Assembly (NCBI GenBank): GCA_964487255.1
Contig: CAZAQV010000002.1
Location: 124,001 to 188,000, forward strand
DNA from: CAZAQV01 sp964487255
GTDB lineage: Bacteria > Myxococcota_A > Polyangia > Polyangiales > CAZAQV01
Direction: 5' to 3'
DNA: 64,000 bases
A program made the translations under genes and the position numbers. Under the pieces are notes generated by a model. That model was not told the origin of the DNA, searched no databases, and worked only from the letters and a program-made list of their open reading frames with translations. This document shows, piece after piece, positions 1 to 7,480 of this stretch (position 1 is the first letter of the stretch; each line of letters starts with the position of its first letter).

Positions 1-653
1 AATCCTTGCGTTGGGTGTTTAACAAGAAGCTCAAAGACTGGCGCGACAAAACCATCACCGAAGAGACCGCGGCCAATGTGGTCAAGATCGATTTTGAGCA
101 ACCCGATGCACGTTGGACGTTTGTAAAAGACGGCGACACGTGGAAACAAGTGGAGCCCAAAAAGCCCATCGAGAAATTCGACAGCGCAAAGGTCGACTCA
201 ATGGCCTCGACCCTTTCTCGTCTATCGGCTGTGGATTTCGGCGAGCCGTCCATGACGCCAGAACAAGCAGGCCTCGGCGAAGGCGCAGCGAAAGTCACAC
301 TCACGTATTCGGTCCCTGCGGGCGCCGATGCGGGAGCGGGTGCCAGCGACGCGGGCACCGCGAAGGCGGCGCCGGACAAGGAACTCGTTCTGCTCGTCGG
401 CAAGGAAAAAGACGGCAATACGTACGTCAAACGACAGGACGGAAAGCTCATCTACTTGGTGTCCGGCTACACGGCAAAGAAGCTCAAGCCCACGCTTGAA
501 GAGTTCCAGGAGTCCGAAGAGCCCGAAGCTCACCCCGGCATGGCTGGGATGCCGGGGATGCCCGGTATGCAGGGCGGTCCTGGCGGACAGAACATTCCGC
601 CCGACGTGATGGCCAAGATTCAAGCCCAGCTCCAAGCCCAAGGCCAGCAGTAA
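1..653 (+). CDS. DUF4340-like protein, C-terminal part (5' end outside window)
   Basis: The reading frame is open from the first base, so the gene starts upstream of the window. The visible 217 or so residues carry a beta-rich region (TWKQVEPKKPIEKFDSAKVD, then VTLTYSV, ELVLLVGKE, GNTYVKRQDG, IYLVSGYTAKKL) that fits the DUF4340 family, often encoded next to gliding or ABC-transport genes in myxobacteria. An Ala/Gly/Asp linker interrupts the middle. The C-terminus is Met/Gly/Pro-rich (repeats of GMPGM) and ends in a Gln-rich tail. Family assignment is from remembered pattern, not a search. The function is unknown; a periplasmic or membrane-anchored role is inferred from the family. Confidence 0.6.
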   Translation, partial: SLRWVFNKKLKDWRDKTITEETAANVVKIDFEQPDARWTFVKDGDTWKQVEPKKPIEKFDSAKVDSMASTLSRLSAVDFGEPSMTPEQAGLGEGAAKVTLTYSVPAGADAGAGASDAGTAKAAPDKELVLLVGKEKDGNTYVKRQDGKLIYLVSGYTAKKLKPTLEEFQESEEPEAHPGMAGMPGMPGMQGGPGGQNIPPDVMAKIQAQLQAQGQQ

Positions 654-668
654 GCCTCTGATCACCTG

Positions 669-839
669 CTACCGTGCTGGCAAGGCAACTCGACGTGGGA
701 AGCGGATGCTCAAGTCACCACTGTCATCAATCTGCGCGTGCGAATTGTCGCCCCAGCAGTAAAGTTCGCCCGAATCGCTTGTGAGACAGAAGTGCTGGCC
801 TCCGGCCACAACCCGCAGCGGCCGGGACTTTGGCCAGGT
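669..839 (-). pseudogene. RCC1-repeat (alpha-tubulin-suppressor-like) gene remnant
   Basis: Translation of the minus strand gives an open stretch of 56 codons ending in TAG at 671-669. It contains VVAGGQHFCLTSDSGELYCW followed by GDNSHAQ, the diagnostic pattern of one RCC1 beta-propeller blade (AGG-x-H-x-C-x-L...G-x-[LV]-YCWGxN). A functional RCC1 protein needs about seven blades and an export signal, and neither is present. Stops lie directly upstream in frame. This is the 3' stub of a decayed secreted RCC1-repeat protein, a class common in myxobacteria. Confidence 0.65.
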
Positions 840-851
840 TCATCACGTTCA

Positions 852-1431
852 CTCAACCGCCTGCCGAACCACCGCCCGCGGGCGCGGGATCTTGCGATAG
901 AGTTCAGACCGAAGAATTGGGCCTCCCATGACGAGGGCGTGCACGAAATTGTCGAGCGCGGCTTGGCTTTGCTCGGTTCGCTAGCGGTTCATTTCTTCAT
1001 CGCATTCGTACCGCGAGATTGGAGCACCTCCGGATTTTTTGAGCAGACTGTTTTTGCTAAGTTCGCGCAGAAGGCTACGCACCATCCGCGTTTCGTGTGA
1101 ATCGAATGCACGCTCAAGCTCAGCCCGCGTCCCGCCCTCTTTGCGGTTGTACGAAGGTGTACATGCGCGCGGCGAGTGGCTCGTCGCTGCTTTGCGAACG
1201 TCCCTCGGCACGCGCCAGGGCGCCTTGGTAGGTGCGAAGTGGCATCGAGAAAAGGTCGGCGACAACCTTCTGGTTCATTCCCGTTGCTTCGAGCTGTCGT
1301 GCCAGGCTCACAAAGAAAAAGTCCGGCACGTGCGCAAGCGAGGTGTGCTCACCGCCGCTCGCTTGAAGCTCGACGATCAGCCGCGCGAGCTGCTCCACGA
1401 GTGCGTCAATCGCAATACTCTGTGTCGCCAT
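852..1431 (-). pseudogene. Frameshifted conserved gene with HTH-like N-terminus
   Basis: The first 90 or so codons (start 1431) read well: an N-terminal block with ALVEQLARLIVELQAS, HVPDFFFVSLARQLEA and MNQKVVADLFSM resembles a helix-turn-helix-like region I recall from conserved myxobacterial hypotheticals. After about position 1150 the good coding sequence moves to another frame (TRAELERAFDSHETRMVRSL, then KSGGAPISRY). That frame meets a TAG at 983-981 and continues as ALDNFVHALVMGGPILRSEL until a TGA at 851-849. So there is one frameshift and at least one in-frame stop. An intact relative should be clearly longer. I have no family name for it. Confidence 0.6.
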
Positions 1432-1559
1432 CCTTCATTTCCCGCGGCCCAGTCCCACCGGCTATATCTATCAGGTTCACGCCCTCCAACCAGCAGCTAG
1501 CAAGCGCGCCGTTGGAAACAGCGTGGATCGGGCATGCGCTTAGACAGCGTGTGTTTCGG

Positions 1560-1997
1560 TCAATGCCAAATTGCGCACGGCTCGATGATCTCGATGGTGG
1601 GGTGCACATCCGATTCTGAACGCCGGCAATCTTCAATCGTGGTGTAGCAGCTATAGTTTGGCGGGATGGGTTTCTCGTGCCACTCTTTTGTGACCAAACA
1701 AGCCGCAGACTTCTTGTGAAAACAATCAGTAAGCCCGGCCGGGGGCGGCTGTCCTGCGATGCCCACCGACTTTCGGCCTGTCTCACAATCCTCAAGTCGA
1801 CGACGACAACTTGTCGCTGAAGTCCTTAGGGGGTCTCCCTCGTAGCAGTACCAGCCGTTTCCGACTGGTCGTTGCCATGTGTTGCTGTCCTTCGCGACGA
1901 GCCTCTCTGTCGACGCCGCTTCTTGTGCCGTTTCACCACAAGCACTTTGGACGGTTAGAGCCAGCAACAGCACACTGAGTCGAAGCGCGAACCGCAC
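1560..1997 (-). CDS. Small Cys-rich lipoprotein
   Basis: The 145-residue product has an N-terminal Arg, a hydrophobic stretch (LSVLLLALTVQSAC) and a plausible lipobox ending at Cys19. The mature part is Cys-rich with two related modules: NGWYCYEGD...TSCRRRLEDC and NYSCYTTIEDCRRSES. These look like a duplicated disulfide-stabilised motif of the GWxCY type found in secreted proteins of myxobacteria. It is divergent from the gene starting at 2056, and the two may share a control region. The function is unknown. Lipoprotein status is inferred from the signal sequence. Confidence 0.6.
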   Translation of the reverse strand: MRFALRLSVLLLALTVQSACGETAQEAASTERLVAKDSNTWQRPVGNGWYCYEGDPLRTSATSCRRRLEDCETGRKSVGIAGQPPPAGLTDCFHKKSAACLVTKEWHEKPIPPNYSCYTTIEDCRRSESDVHPTIEIIEPCAIWH

Positions 1998-2055
1998 GCC
2001 ATCCCATTACCACACATCGGGATACGTGGCACGCAAGTTGCTTCTAGGGCGAGTC

Positions 2056-2442
2056 ATGTCTTGGAACCGTTCGCACCTCCGTTTGAATCACTTTCCCATT
2101 CTTGCATGGCTGATCGTTTGCTTGCTCGCCCTGCCGTCCGTGGGCTGGGCTCAGACCTGGGTGTCTGCCGATGGGCGCACCGTGCTTCGAACGGACGCCT
2201 GCGATTCGGCGGGGCCGCCCGGCAGCTGCGGCGGCAACGCCCACCGCGCCTACTGCGACGGCAAAGAAGTCTCCTTTGTCAGCGTCATGCGCTGCCCGAA
2301 ACCGAGTGGCATCACGAACGAGGGCAAGATCCTGTGTGGCAAGGACCAACGCCGTTGGTCCAAGAAGGACGTGCGCGCCATCCGCAAGTGGATCACCGCC
2401 GTCCTGGCAGGCACGGCGAGCGCGCCCGAACGCTTTGTCTAA
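2056..2442 (+). CDS. Secreted hypothetical protein, probably truncated by an in-frame TAA
   Basis: The ATG at 2056 is chosen because it is followed by a clear signal peptide (ILAWLIVCLLALPSVGWAQ), while the longer upstream frame has no such logic. The 128-residue product has six or so cysteines in its mature part and ends ...SAPERFV. The frame stays open after the TAA at 2440-2442 for another 102 codons, so the protein is probably a shortened version of a 231-residue ancestor. No known domain was recognised. Confidence 0.5.
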   Translation: MSWNRSHLRLNHFPILAWLIVCLLALPSVGWAQTWVSADGRTVLRTDACDSAGPPGSCGGNAHRAYCDGKEVSFVSVMRCPKPSGITNEGKILCGKDQRRWSKKDVRAIRKWITAVLAGTASAPERFV

Positions 2443-2751
2443 CTGAGCCAGTACGAGGAGTATGTTCAAGAGCGCTTAGATCGCTTCCTTTTCCAAGGCC
2501 CAATCGAGCAGGTGGGCGCAAAGGGTGGGCGCAAAGGTGCAAACCTCTATCTGCGCGAGCCGACAGCATATTTCGGGCGGTCGCTCGAGCTCGACACCGC
2601 TTCGTCGCAGCCGGGGGGAGGCTACAAGCTGTACCGCATTGACAACGCAAACCCAAAGTTGGCCGCCGAGCACGAGCACAACGTGATGCTCTACATTCTG
2701 CTCGACAAACAGAGGCAAGTCGTCGAACTCCGACACGCTTTGTTCGAGTGA
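2443..2751 (+). pseudogene. In-frame continuation of the gene at 2056 beyond a TAA stop
   Basis: Immediately after the TAA the same frame continues without interruption (LSQYEEYVQERLDRFLFQ, later KLYRIDNANP and HNVMLYILLDKQRQVVELRH) to a stop at 2749-2751. The beta-strand-rich ending LYILLDKQRQVVEL looks like real coding sequence. It could instead be a separate 79-residue gene starting at GTG 2512, but there is no ribosome binding site there, and the sensible sequence begins before that codon. A nonsense mutation splitting one gene is the simplest reading. Confidence 0.45.
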
Positions 2752-2798
2752 GCTAGTGAAGCAGTCTACTCGCACTGCCACAAAGAGAGCTCCCTCGT

Positions 2799-2922
2799 TG
2801 CTTCGCAGCAAAGGCTAGCGAAGAGCCTTCAATCGCTGCGATGAGCGTGCGAAGCCAAAGCAACCCGATTTGCTACATGCAAATCCCTGCTTCGCAGCAA
2901 AGGCTAGCGAAGAGCCTTCAAT
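2799..2922 (+). repeat. Dispersed hairpin element, copy R1, with a 35-bp flanking duplication
   Basis: The full copy starts GATGAGCG at 2840 and ends in GGCTAGCGAAGAGCC. The core hairpin is GATTTGC (2867-2873), loop TACAT, GCAAATC (2879-2885). A 35-bp end segment is present twice, at 2799-2833 and 2888-2922 (TGCTTCGCAGCAAAGGCTAG and onward). On the minus strand the element supplies GA of the TGA stop of the DUF420 gene (2920-2918). Confidence 0.75.
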
Positions 2923-3343
2923 AGAACTGATACAGCATGAAGTAGACGAGGACGCCGGTGATGGAGACGTAGAGCCAAACCGGCAGCGTCCAGCGCGCAA
3001 TCTTACGGTGTTTTGCGCGCTGGTCTTTGAGCCCCAGGTAGAACGTGCGCAGGATGAAGGGCAGCACGCCGATGGCCAACACCACGTGTGAAATCAAAAG
3101 CGCGAAGTAAAAGGCACGCACCGGCCCTTGCCCCGAAAACTTGGTGTCCCCCGCGATCACGATACGCGTGAGATACGACGCGAGGAAGAGCGCCGAAGTG
3201 AGCAAGGCGCTGATCATCAGCTTGCGATGACGCTCAATATTCCGGCCTAAAATAGCGCACCAGGCGAGGACCAAAAGAACAGCTGCTATGCCGTTGAGGC
3301 AGGCGTTGAGCAGCGCCAGCGACTCGGGCAAGTTGGTCGGCAC
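2918..3343 (-). CDS. DUF420 family membrane protein
   Basis: A 141-residue integral membrane protein with four predicted helices: NACLNGIAAVLLVLAWCAIL, LMISALLTSALFLASYLTRI, FYFALLISHVVLAIGVLPFI and TLPVWLYVSITGVLVYFMLY. Conserved DUF420 marks are the paired His/Arg after helix 1 (NIERHRKLM), F.GQGPVR.FYF, ISH and HRKIARWTLPVWLYVS. The family is often found with haem-copper oxidase or SCO genes and is thought to help respiratory assembly; no such gene is adjacent here. The GTG at 3343 gives the usual family N-terminus (PTNLPESLALLNA). The longest frame starts at 3484 but would overlap the divergent gene at 3422. Confidence 0.75.
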   Translation of the reverse strand: MPTNLPESLALLNACLNGIAAVLLVLAWCAILGRNIERHRKLMISALLTSALFLASYLTRIVIAGDTKFSGQGPVRAFYFALLISHVVLAIGVLPFILRTFYLGLKDQRAKHRKIARWTLPVWLYVSITGVLVYFMLYQFY

Positions 3344-3421
3344 CTGAAAGGCGAAAAGCACGCGCAGACCATAACTCGGCTGCCCAGCGATGCACGCTTG
3401 AACTCGTGCTAGCGTCGCTGA

Positions 3422-3661
3422 GTGACCGCGATAACCCTGATCTTGCTCCGGGTCGTCCTCGCTGCCGCGTGGATGGTTTGGCATGTACGCCTAGGTCTTT
3501 CGGTCACCACCAGCCCAAAGCAGGTCCCGACCTGGTGGCGAATCTCGGGCTGGGTACCCCCATTGAGCCCGATCATCGGCTGGCTAATGAAACTGCGCGC
3601 TGTGAGCATCGTGTGGGTCCTGCTTGCGGGCCTCTACTTGGCCGTTACAGTGGCTTCGTGA
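3422..3661 (+). CDS. Small two-helix membrane protein upstream of prmA
   Basis: A 79-residue product starting at GTG 3422 with two hydrophobic segments (TAITLILLRVVLAAAWMVWH and LRAVSIVWVLLAGLYLAVTV) joined by a short loop rich in Pro and Trp. Its stop TGA (3659-3661) overlaps the GTG start of prmA by four bases (GTGA), which suggests translational coupling and supports it being real. No family was recognised and the role is unknown. Confidence 0.55.
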   Translation: MTAITLILLRVVLAAAWMVWHVRLGLSVTTSPKQVPTWWRISGWVPPLSPIIGWLMKLRAVSIVWVLLAGLYLAVTVAS

Positions 3662-4530
3662 CCACCCTACCGCGATATCCGTTCGTGCACGTTCGCGCTT
3701 CTCCCGAGGAAGCACAACTTCTGTCATCCGACGCGTGGGACTTGGGCGCAACCGGCATCGAAGAACGTGACCACACGACCATTGATCGGGCGTCGAGCGC
3801 AGACGTCTTCGACGAGCACACGCTGCTGGTGATCTCCTTTGCGGACTTTGACAGCGCCGAAGCGGCGCTCGAGCACTTCTCCGACTACCAGCCGGAGCTG
3901 GTCGTGCTCGAAGGGGACGACTGGCGAGACGAATGGAAAAAATACTTCGAACCGTCACGTGTTTCGGGGCGGCTGTGTCTGCAACCGCCTTGGAAATCCT
4001 GGCCGGCCGAGGACGGTGACGTCGTTCTCACCATCGATCCAGGGCGCGCCTTCGGCACGGGCCTTCACGAAACCACTCGACTCGTGCTCAAAGAAATCGA
4101 ACAGACGATCGAAGGCGGAGAACGAGTTCTCGATGTCGGCTGTGGTAGCGGGATCTTGGCGATCGCAGCCTTGCGTCTCGGTGCGAGTGAAGCGCTCTGT
4201 ATCGACAACGATCCGGAGGTGATTCCGATCGCCAAAGAAAACGCTGAGATCAACGAAGTCGGCGATAAGCTCGCGTCAGCACCCACGGCCATCGAAGACG
4301 TCACCGGATCATTCGACCACGTATATGCGAACATCCAAGCACACGTGCTCATCCCGATGGCCGATGCACTGCGCGCACGCGTTGCAGACGACGGGGTCTT
4401 GGTGCTCAGCGGTGTTCTTGAAGAGTATGCCGAAGGCGTCGAGCGTGCCTATCAACCGTGGCGGTGCATTCGTCGTCACCGGCAGAACGAATGGGTGGCG
4501 CTCGTCATGAAGCCACCCGCATCAGGTTGA
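3658..4530 (+). CDS. prmA: Ribosomal protein L11 methyltransferase PrmA
   Basis: PrmA trimethylates ribosomal protein L11 in the cytoplasm using S-adenosylmethionine. The 290-residue product has the short N-terminal substrate-recognition domain (to about residue 115), the family signature IDPGRAFGTGLHETTR at about 126-141, SAM motif I LDVGCGSGILAIAA at about 158-171, the acidic loop CIDNDPEVI, and the catalytic-site region YANIQAHVL (canonical NI). The GTG start at 3658 gives the typical N-terminus and couples to the preceding small gene. The longer frame from 3406 runs through that gene and is rejected. It is followed after 6 bp by rsmE, a common pairing. Confidence 0.93.
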   Translation: MTTLPRYPFVHVRASPEEAQLLSSDAWDLGATGIEERDHTTIDRASSADVFDEHTLLVISFADFDSAEAALEHFSDYQPELVVLEGDDWRDEWKKYFEPSRVSGRLCLQPPWKSWPAEDGDVVLTIDPGRAFGTGLHETTRLVLKEIEQTIEGGERVLDVGCGSGILAIAALRLGASEALCIDNDPEVIPIAKENAEINEVGDKLASAPTAIEDVTGSFDHVYANIQAHVLIPMADALRARVADDGVLVLSGVLEEYAEGVERAYQPWRCIRRHRQNEWVALVMKPPASG

Positions 4531-4536
4531 CCGTTC

Positions 4537-5256
4537 ATGCGTTTTTTTTGCGACCCACTGCCCAACGAAGGAGAAAGCTCGGTTCTATCCGAAGAGATCC
4601 GCCGGCACGTGCGCGTTCTCCGCCTGCAGCGCGGGGATACGATCGAGCTCTTCTGCGAAGGTCAGGCATGCCGCGCCACCATCGTCGAGCTCGACGAAGA
4701 GCTGCGCGTGCAAGTACTCACCAAAGAGCATGCGGCCCCCGAAACCGCCGCGCCCATTACACTAGTTCAAGCACTTCCCAAGGCCAAGAAGCTCGACTCT
4801 ATCGTGCGCATGGCGGTGGAGATCGGCGTCGACAATATTCGCTTGGTCACGAGCGAACGCACGATCCCCACATGGCCCGCTCGTCGCGCACAGGACAAGC
4901 TGGGCCGCCTGCAGCGCATCGTCCAAGAGGCAGCGCGCCAAAGCAACCAATCGCGCGTGCCACACGTGTACGCACCCGAGCCGCTTCTGCAGGTCGCACG
5001 GGCGATCGGCGAACCTGCAACCCGCATCCTGTTTTGGGAAGTCTCTGCCGCGCCGCTATCCGAGACCTTACCTGCACGCGCAACCTGGGTCGCGATCGGT
5101 CCAGAGGGGGGATGGAGTCAGGGCGAGGCACACACCTTGCGCGAATGTGGTTGGGTGGACGCAAGTCTTCCAACCGGCATCCTACGCGTAGAAACCGCTG
5201 CTCCAGTCGCGCTTGCTTTGGTACGCGATCGTTTGTCAAAAGCGACAGCGGATTGA
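4537..5256 (+). CDS. rsmE: 16S rRNA (uracil(1498)-N(3))-methyltransferase RsmE
   Basis: A SPOUT-class methyltransferase that makes m3U1498 in 16S rRNA. At 239 residues it has the expected length. The N-terminal PUA-like domain (RHVRVLRLQRGDTIELFCEG) is followed by the SPOUT domain with ALPKAKKLDSIVRMAVEIGV, SERTIP, the REAARQSNQSR-type block (QEAARQSNQSRVP), the SAM-binding loop AIGPEGGWSQGE at about 187-198 and ILRVETAAPVAL near the C-terminus. It lies 6 bp after prmA and is probably cotranscribed. Confidence 0.95.
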   Translation: MRFFCDPLPNEGESSVLSEEIRRHVRVLRLQRGDTIELFCEGQACRATIVELDEELRVQVLTKEHAAPETAAPITLVQALPKAKKLDSIVRMAVEIGVDNIRLVTSERTIPTWPARRAQDKLGRLQRIVQEAARQSNQSRVPHVYAPEPLLQVARAIGEPATRILFWEVSAAPLSETLPARATWVAIGPEGGWSQGEAHTLRECGWVDASLPTGILRVETAAPVALALVRDRLSKATAD

Positions 5257-5291
5257 CCCTTACATAGCAACGCGGCACGATCAGATTGAGC

Positions 5292-7316
5292 ATGTCTCAT
5301 GTGGGTTCACTGTTGGTGCGCGATCGCGTGCTTTCCTTGCAGCAGATGGAAGCTGCGCTTCATCGTCAACGTATCGACGGTGGCGAGCTTGAGTCCGTGC
5401 TGCTCGACATGGCCCTCGTTCCAGAGAATGTGCTCAACGCATATCGAGCCGCCGTGTACGACCTCTTTCCCGCGACGCGCGAGGAGCTTCGCGTCGACCA
5501 TTCGCTGGGCGCGCCACTGTCGAAGAAGCAGTGGTCTGTGTTGCGAGCGCTCCCTTTTTCGGAAGAGGACGACCGACTTACGATCGCGGTCGCCGAGCCG
5601 ATGGATCCGGCGATTATCTCGCGGCTCGAACGCGATACGCAGAAAAGGGTCATACAACGAATCGTCACTTCCCTTCGTCTCAACATTGCGCTCAGCCAGT
5701 GGGCTCGCTTTGAGCTGTCCGCTCGTGATGATCGCATCGCACGCAAGCTCGCAATGCAAAATGCGGGTGTCACGCCTTTCGTCAAATCACCAACCTCTAG
5801 ACTAGCCGCAGACCCGGTCGCCAAAACAGGTCGGCGACAACGCATCCGAACGTTGGCGGACACGCCGACATCTGCCGATGACCCGCTCAAGACGCTTCTC
5901 CGCAGCGCTGCTCGAGACTTCGACTACGTTGCGTTGTTCGAGGTTCATGATGAACTGGCGTGCGGAATCGATGCCGTCGGAGAGGGTGCCGAAACAGAGA
6001 CGCTCGAAGGCTTTGCTTTCCCGCTCGATATCCCGAGCGCCTTCTCCGAAGCGGTGCTGACTCGTGCCGCAACCGAGCTAGGCAGCGAGTCGCTCGACCT
6101 GCTGATCAAGAAAGACCTCAAGCGTTCTGACTCAAGCTCGGCCATTGTCATTCCGCTATTGCAAGGTCAGCGACGGTTCTTGCTCTACGCCGACCGTGTG
6201 GAACAGGCAGGCACCAATGAAATCTCCGCGCTCCATCGTGCACGCACCGAGTTCGAAGAGAGCCACATTCGCGGTTTGCCTGCGGGCGTTGGGCAACCGA
6301 GCATGCCCGAAGTGGATGTGCCAACCATCCTGCAACAGATCCCACCGCATCTAAACCCGGCGCACATCCTTCACATCCCACACACGGCACCTCCCCCCCC
6401 CTCGCTGCAAGAGGTCCGCGGCGCAGCGCAAAAGGCCGGAGGGGCGCGCGAACAGGACTGGCTCGCCCTGGTGATGCGGTCGAAGAAGGACTTGAACACC
6501 CAAACCATCCGAGCCCTTCGCGACCATGCACCTGCGTGCATCGAAGTGCTGGGTGAAATCTTTCCAGGCAAGCTCCGCTCGAACAGCCCCGCGAGTTTCG
6601 CGACACCCGTGGAAGAACTTTCATCTGTCTGTGAGGCGCTGATGATCCTCGCACCTGATTACGAGCGGGCCGTAGGGGAGCTCCTCGAAGCTCAGTTGAC
6701 CGACCGCAATGATCTGAAGCGCCTGTGCGCCATCCGGCTGTGCGATGCACTCCGTATCGAACCCTTTCGGACTCGTGTTTCACTCTGGGCGGAGGTCGCG
6801 CGCGAGGCCGAGAGCAAGAACAATGACATCCAGCGCGTGGCATGTCGCGCCTTGCGTAACCGAATCATGCACGCGCCCCTTGAGCTTCCCTCGCTAACAA
6901 GCCGTTATGCAGCACTGCGTGTTTCGAACTCCAGCGAGGCGGCTTTCGAGGCCACGATCGCCTTCGTTGAAGAGATACGGGACCCCGCCGCTCTACCGGC
7001 CCTGTTCACCTTGCTTTCCGATCCGACGCATCGAGCTCGGGCAAAACAGGTTGCTACGCTGGTGACCGGGATGGACCTCGGCAGGGACTCCAGTCGCTGG
7101 CGCATGTGGCTCCAGCAGAACATCGGGGTGCCCAGGTTCTTCTGGCTGGTCGACGCGCTCGACAGCCCGGACATCGCAATGCGTGCGTATGCTTGTGAAG
7201 AACTTGAGAGTTACGTTGGTAGCTCCATGGGCTACAGCGCTTCGGCCGGACGAGCGCAACGCACCACGGCCCAAGAGGCCTTCATCGCTTGGCATGCCAA
7301 TCCTATGCTCCATTGA
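5292..7316 (+). CDS. MshEN (GspE/PilB N-terminal) domain protein with C-terminal HEAT-like region
   Basis: The 674-residue product starts at ATG 5292 (an in-frame TTG lies 6 bp upstream). Residues about 3-160 form a MshEN/T2SSE_N module: HVGSLLVRDRVLSLQQMEAA, then LFPATREELRV and LTIAVAEPMDPAIISRLERD. This domain binds c-di-GMP in some ATPases, but the ATPase part is missing. A middle GAF-like or unassigned segment follows, then a Pro-rich linker (about 350-375) and an alpha-helical HEAT-like tail (DPAALPALFTLLSDPTHRAR, SPDIAMRAYACEELESY). Such ATPase-less proteins are common in myxobacteria; the role is unknown, perhaps c-di-GMP-linked. Its TGA stop is formed partly by repeat copy R2. Confidence 0.7.
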   Translation: MSHVGSLLVRDRVLSLQQMEAALHRQRIDGGELESVLLDMALVPENVLNAYRAAVYDLFPATREELRVDHSLGAPLSKKQWSVLRALPFSEEDDRLTIAVAEPMDPAIISRLERDTQKRVIQRIVTSLRLNIALSQWARFELSARDDRIARKLAMQNAGVTPFVKSPTSRLAADPVAKTGRRQRIRTLADTPTSADDPLKTLLRSAARDFDYVALFEVHDELACGIDAVGEGAETETLEGFAFPLDIPSAFSEAVLTRAATELGSESLDLLIKKDLKRSDSSSAIVIPLLQGQRRFLLYADRVEQAGTNEISALHRARTEFEESHIRGLPAGVGQPSMPEVDVPTILQQIPPHLNPAHILHIPHTAPPPPSLQEVRGAAQKAGGAREQDWLALVMRSKKDLNTQTIRALRDHAPACIEVLGEIFPGKLRSNSPASFATPVEELSSVCEALMILAPDYERAVGELLEAQLTDRNDLKRLCAIRLCDALRIEPFRTRVSLWAEVAREAESKNNDIQRVACRALRNRIMHAPLELPSLTSRYAALRVSNSSEAAFEATIAFVEEIRDPAALPALFTLLSDPTHRARAKQVATLVTGMDLGRDSSRWRMWLQQNIGVPRFFWLVDALDSPDIAMRAYACEELESYVGSSMGYSASAGRAQRTTAQEAFIAWHANPMLH

Positions 7317-7444
7317 TGACTCTTCGCGGCTACGCGTCGCAACCGATGAGACCAGCGATGGGGTCCTGAGTGTGCTAACCGCACACGAAGCGACTCTGAG
7401 CGATAGTCGAAGAGAATAGAGTCCAGCGGCTCCGCACGCTCATC
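7315..7444 (-). repeat. Dispersed hairpin element, copy R2
   Basis: This copy is inverted, starting GATGACTCTTCGCGGC at 7315 and ending CGCTCATC at 7444. The core hairpin is GTGTGC (7370-7375), loop TAACC, GCACAC (7381-7386). A second internal inverted pair is GACTCT/AGAGTC. The first GA completes the TGA stop (7314-7316) of the preceding gene. Confidence 0.7.
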
Positions 7445-7480
7445 ATGGCTCTGCTGCTGATGTTGTCTTATAGTCGGGGC

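Noticed and set aside
2512..2751. Independent 79-residue gene from GTG 2512
   Set aside because: No ribosome binding site, and plausible coding sequence begins before this codon, directly after the TAA of the upstream frame.
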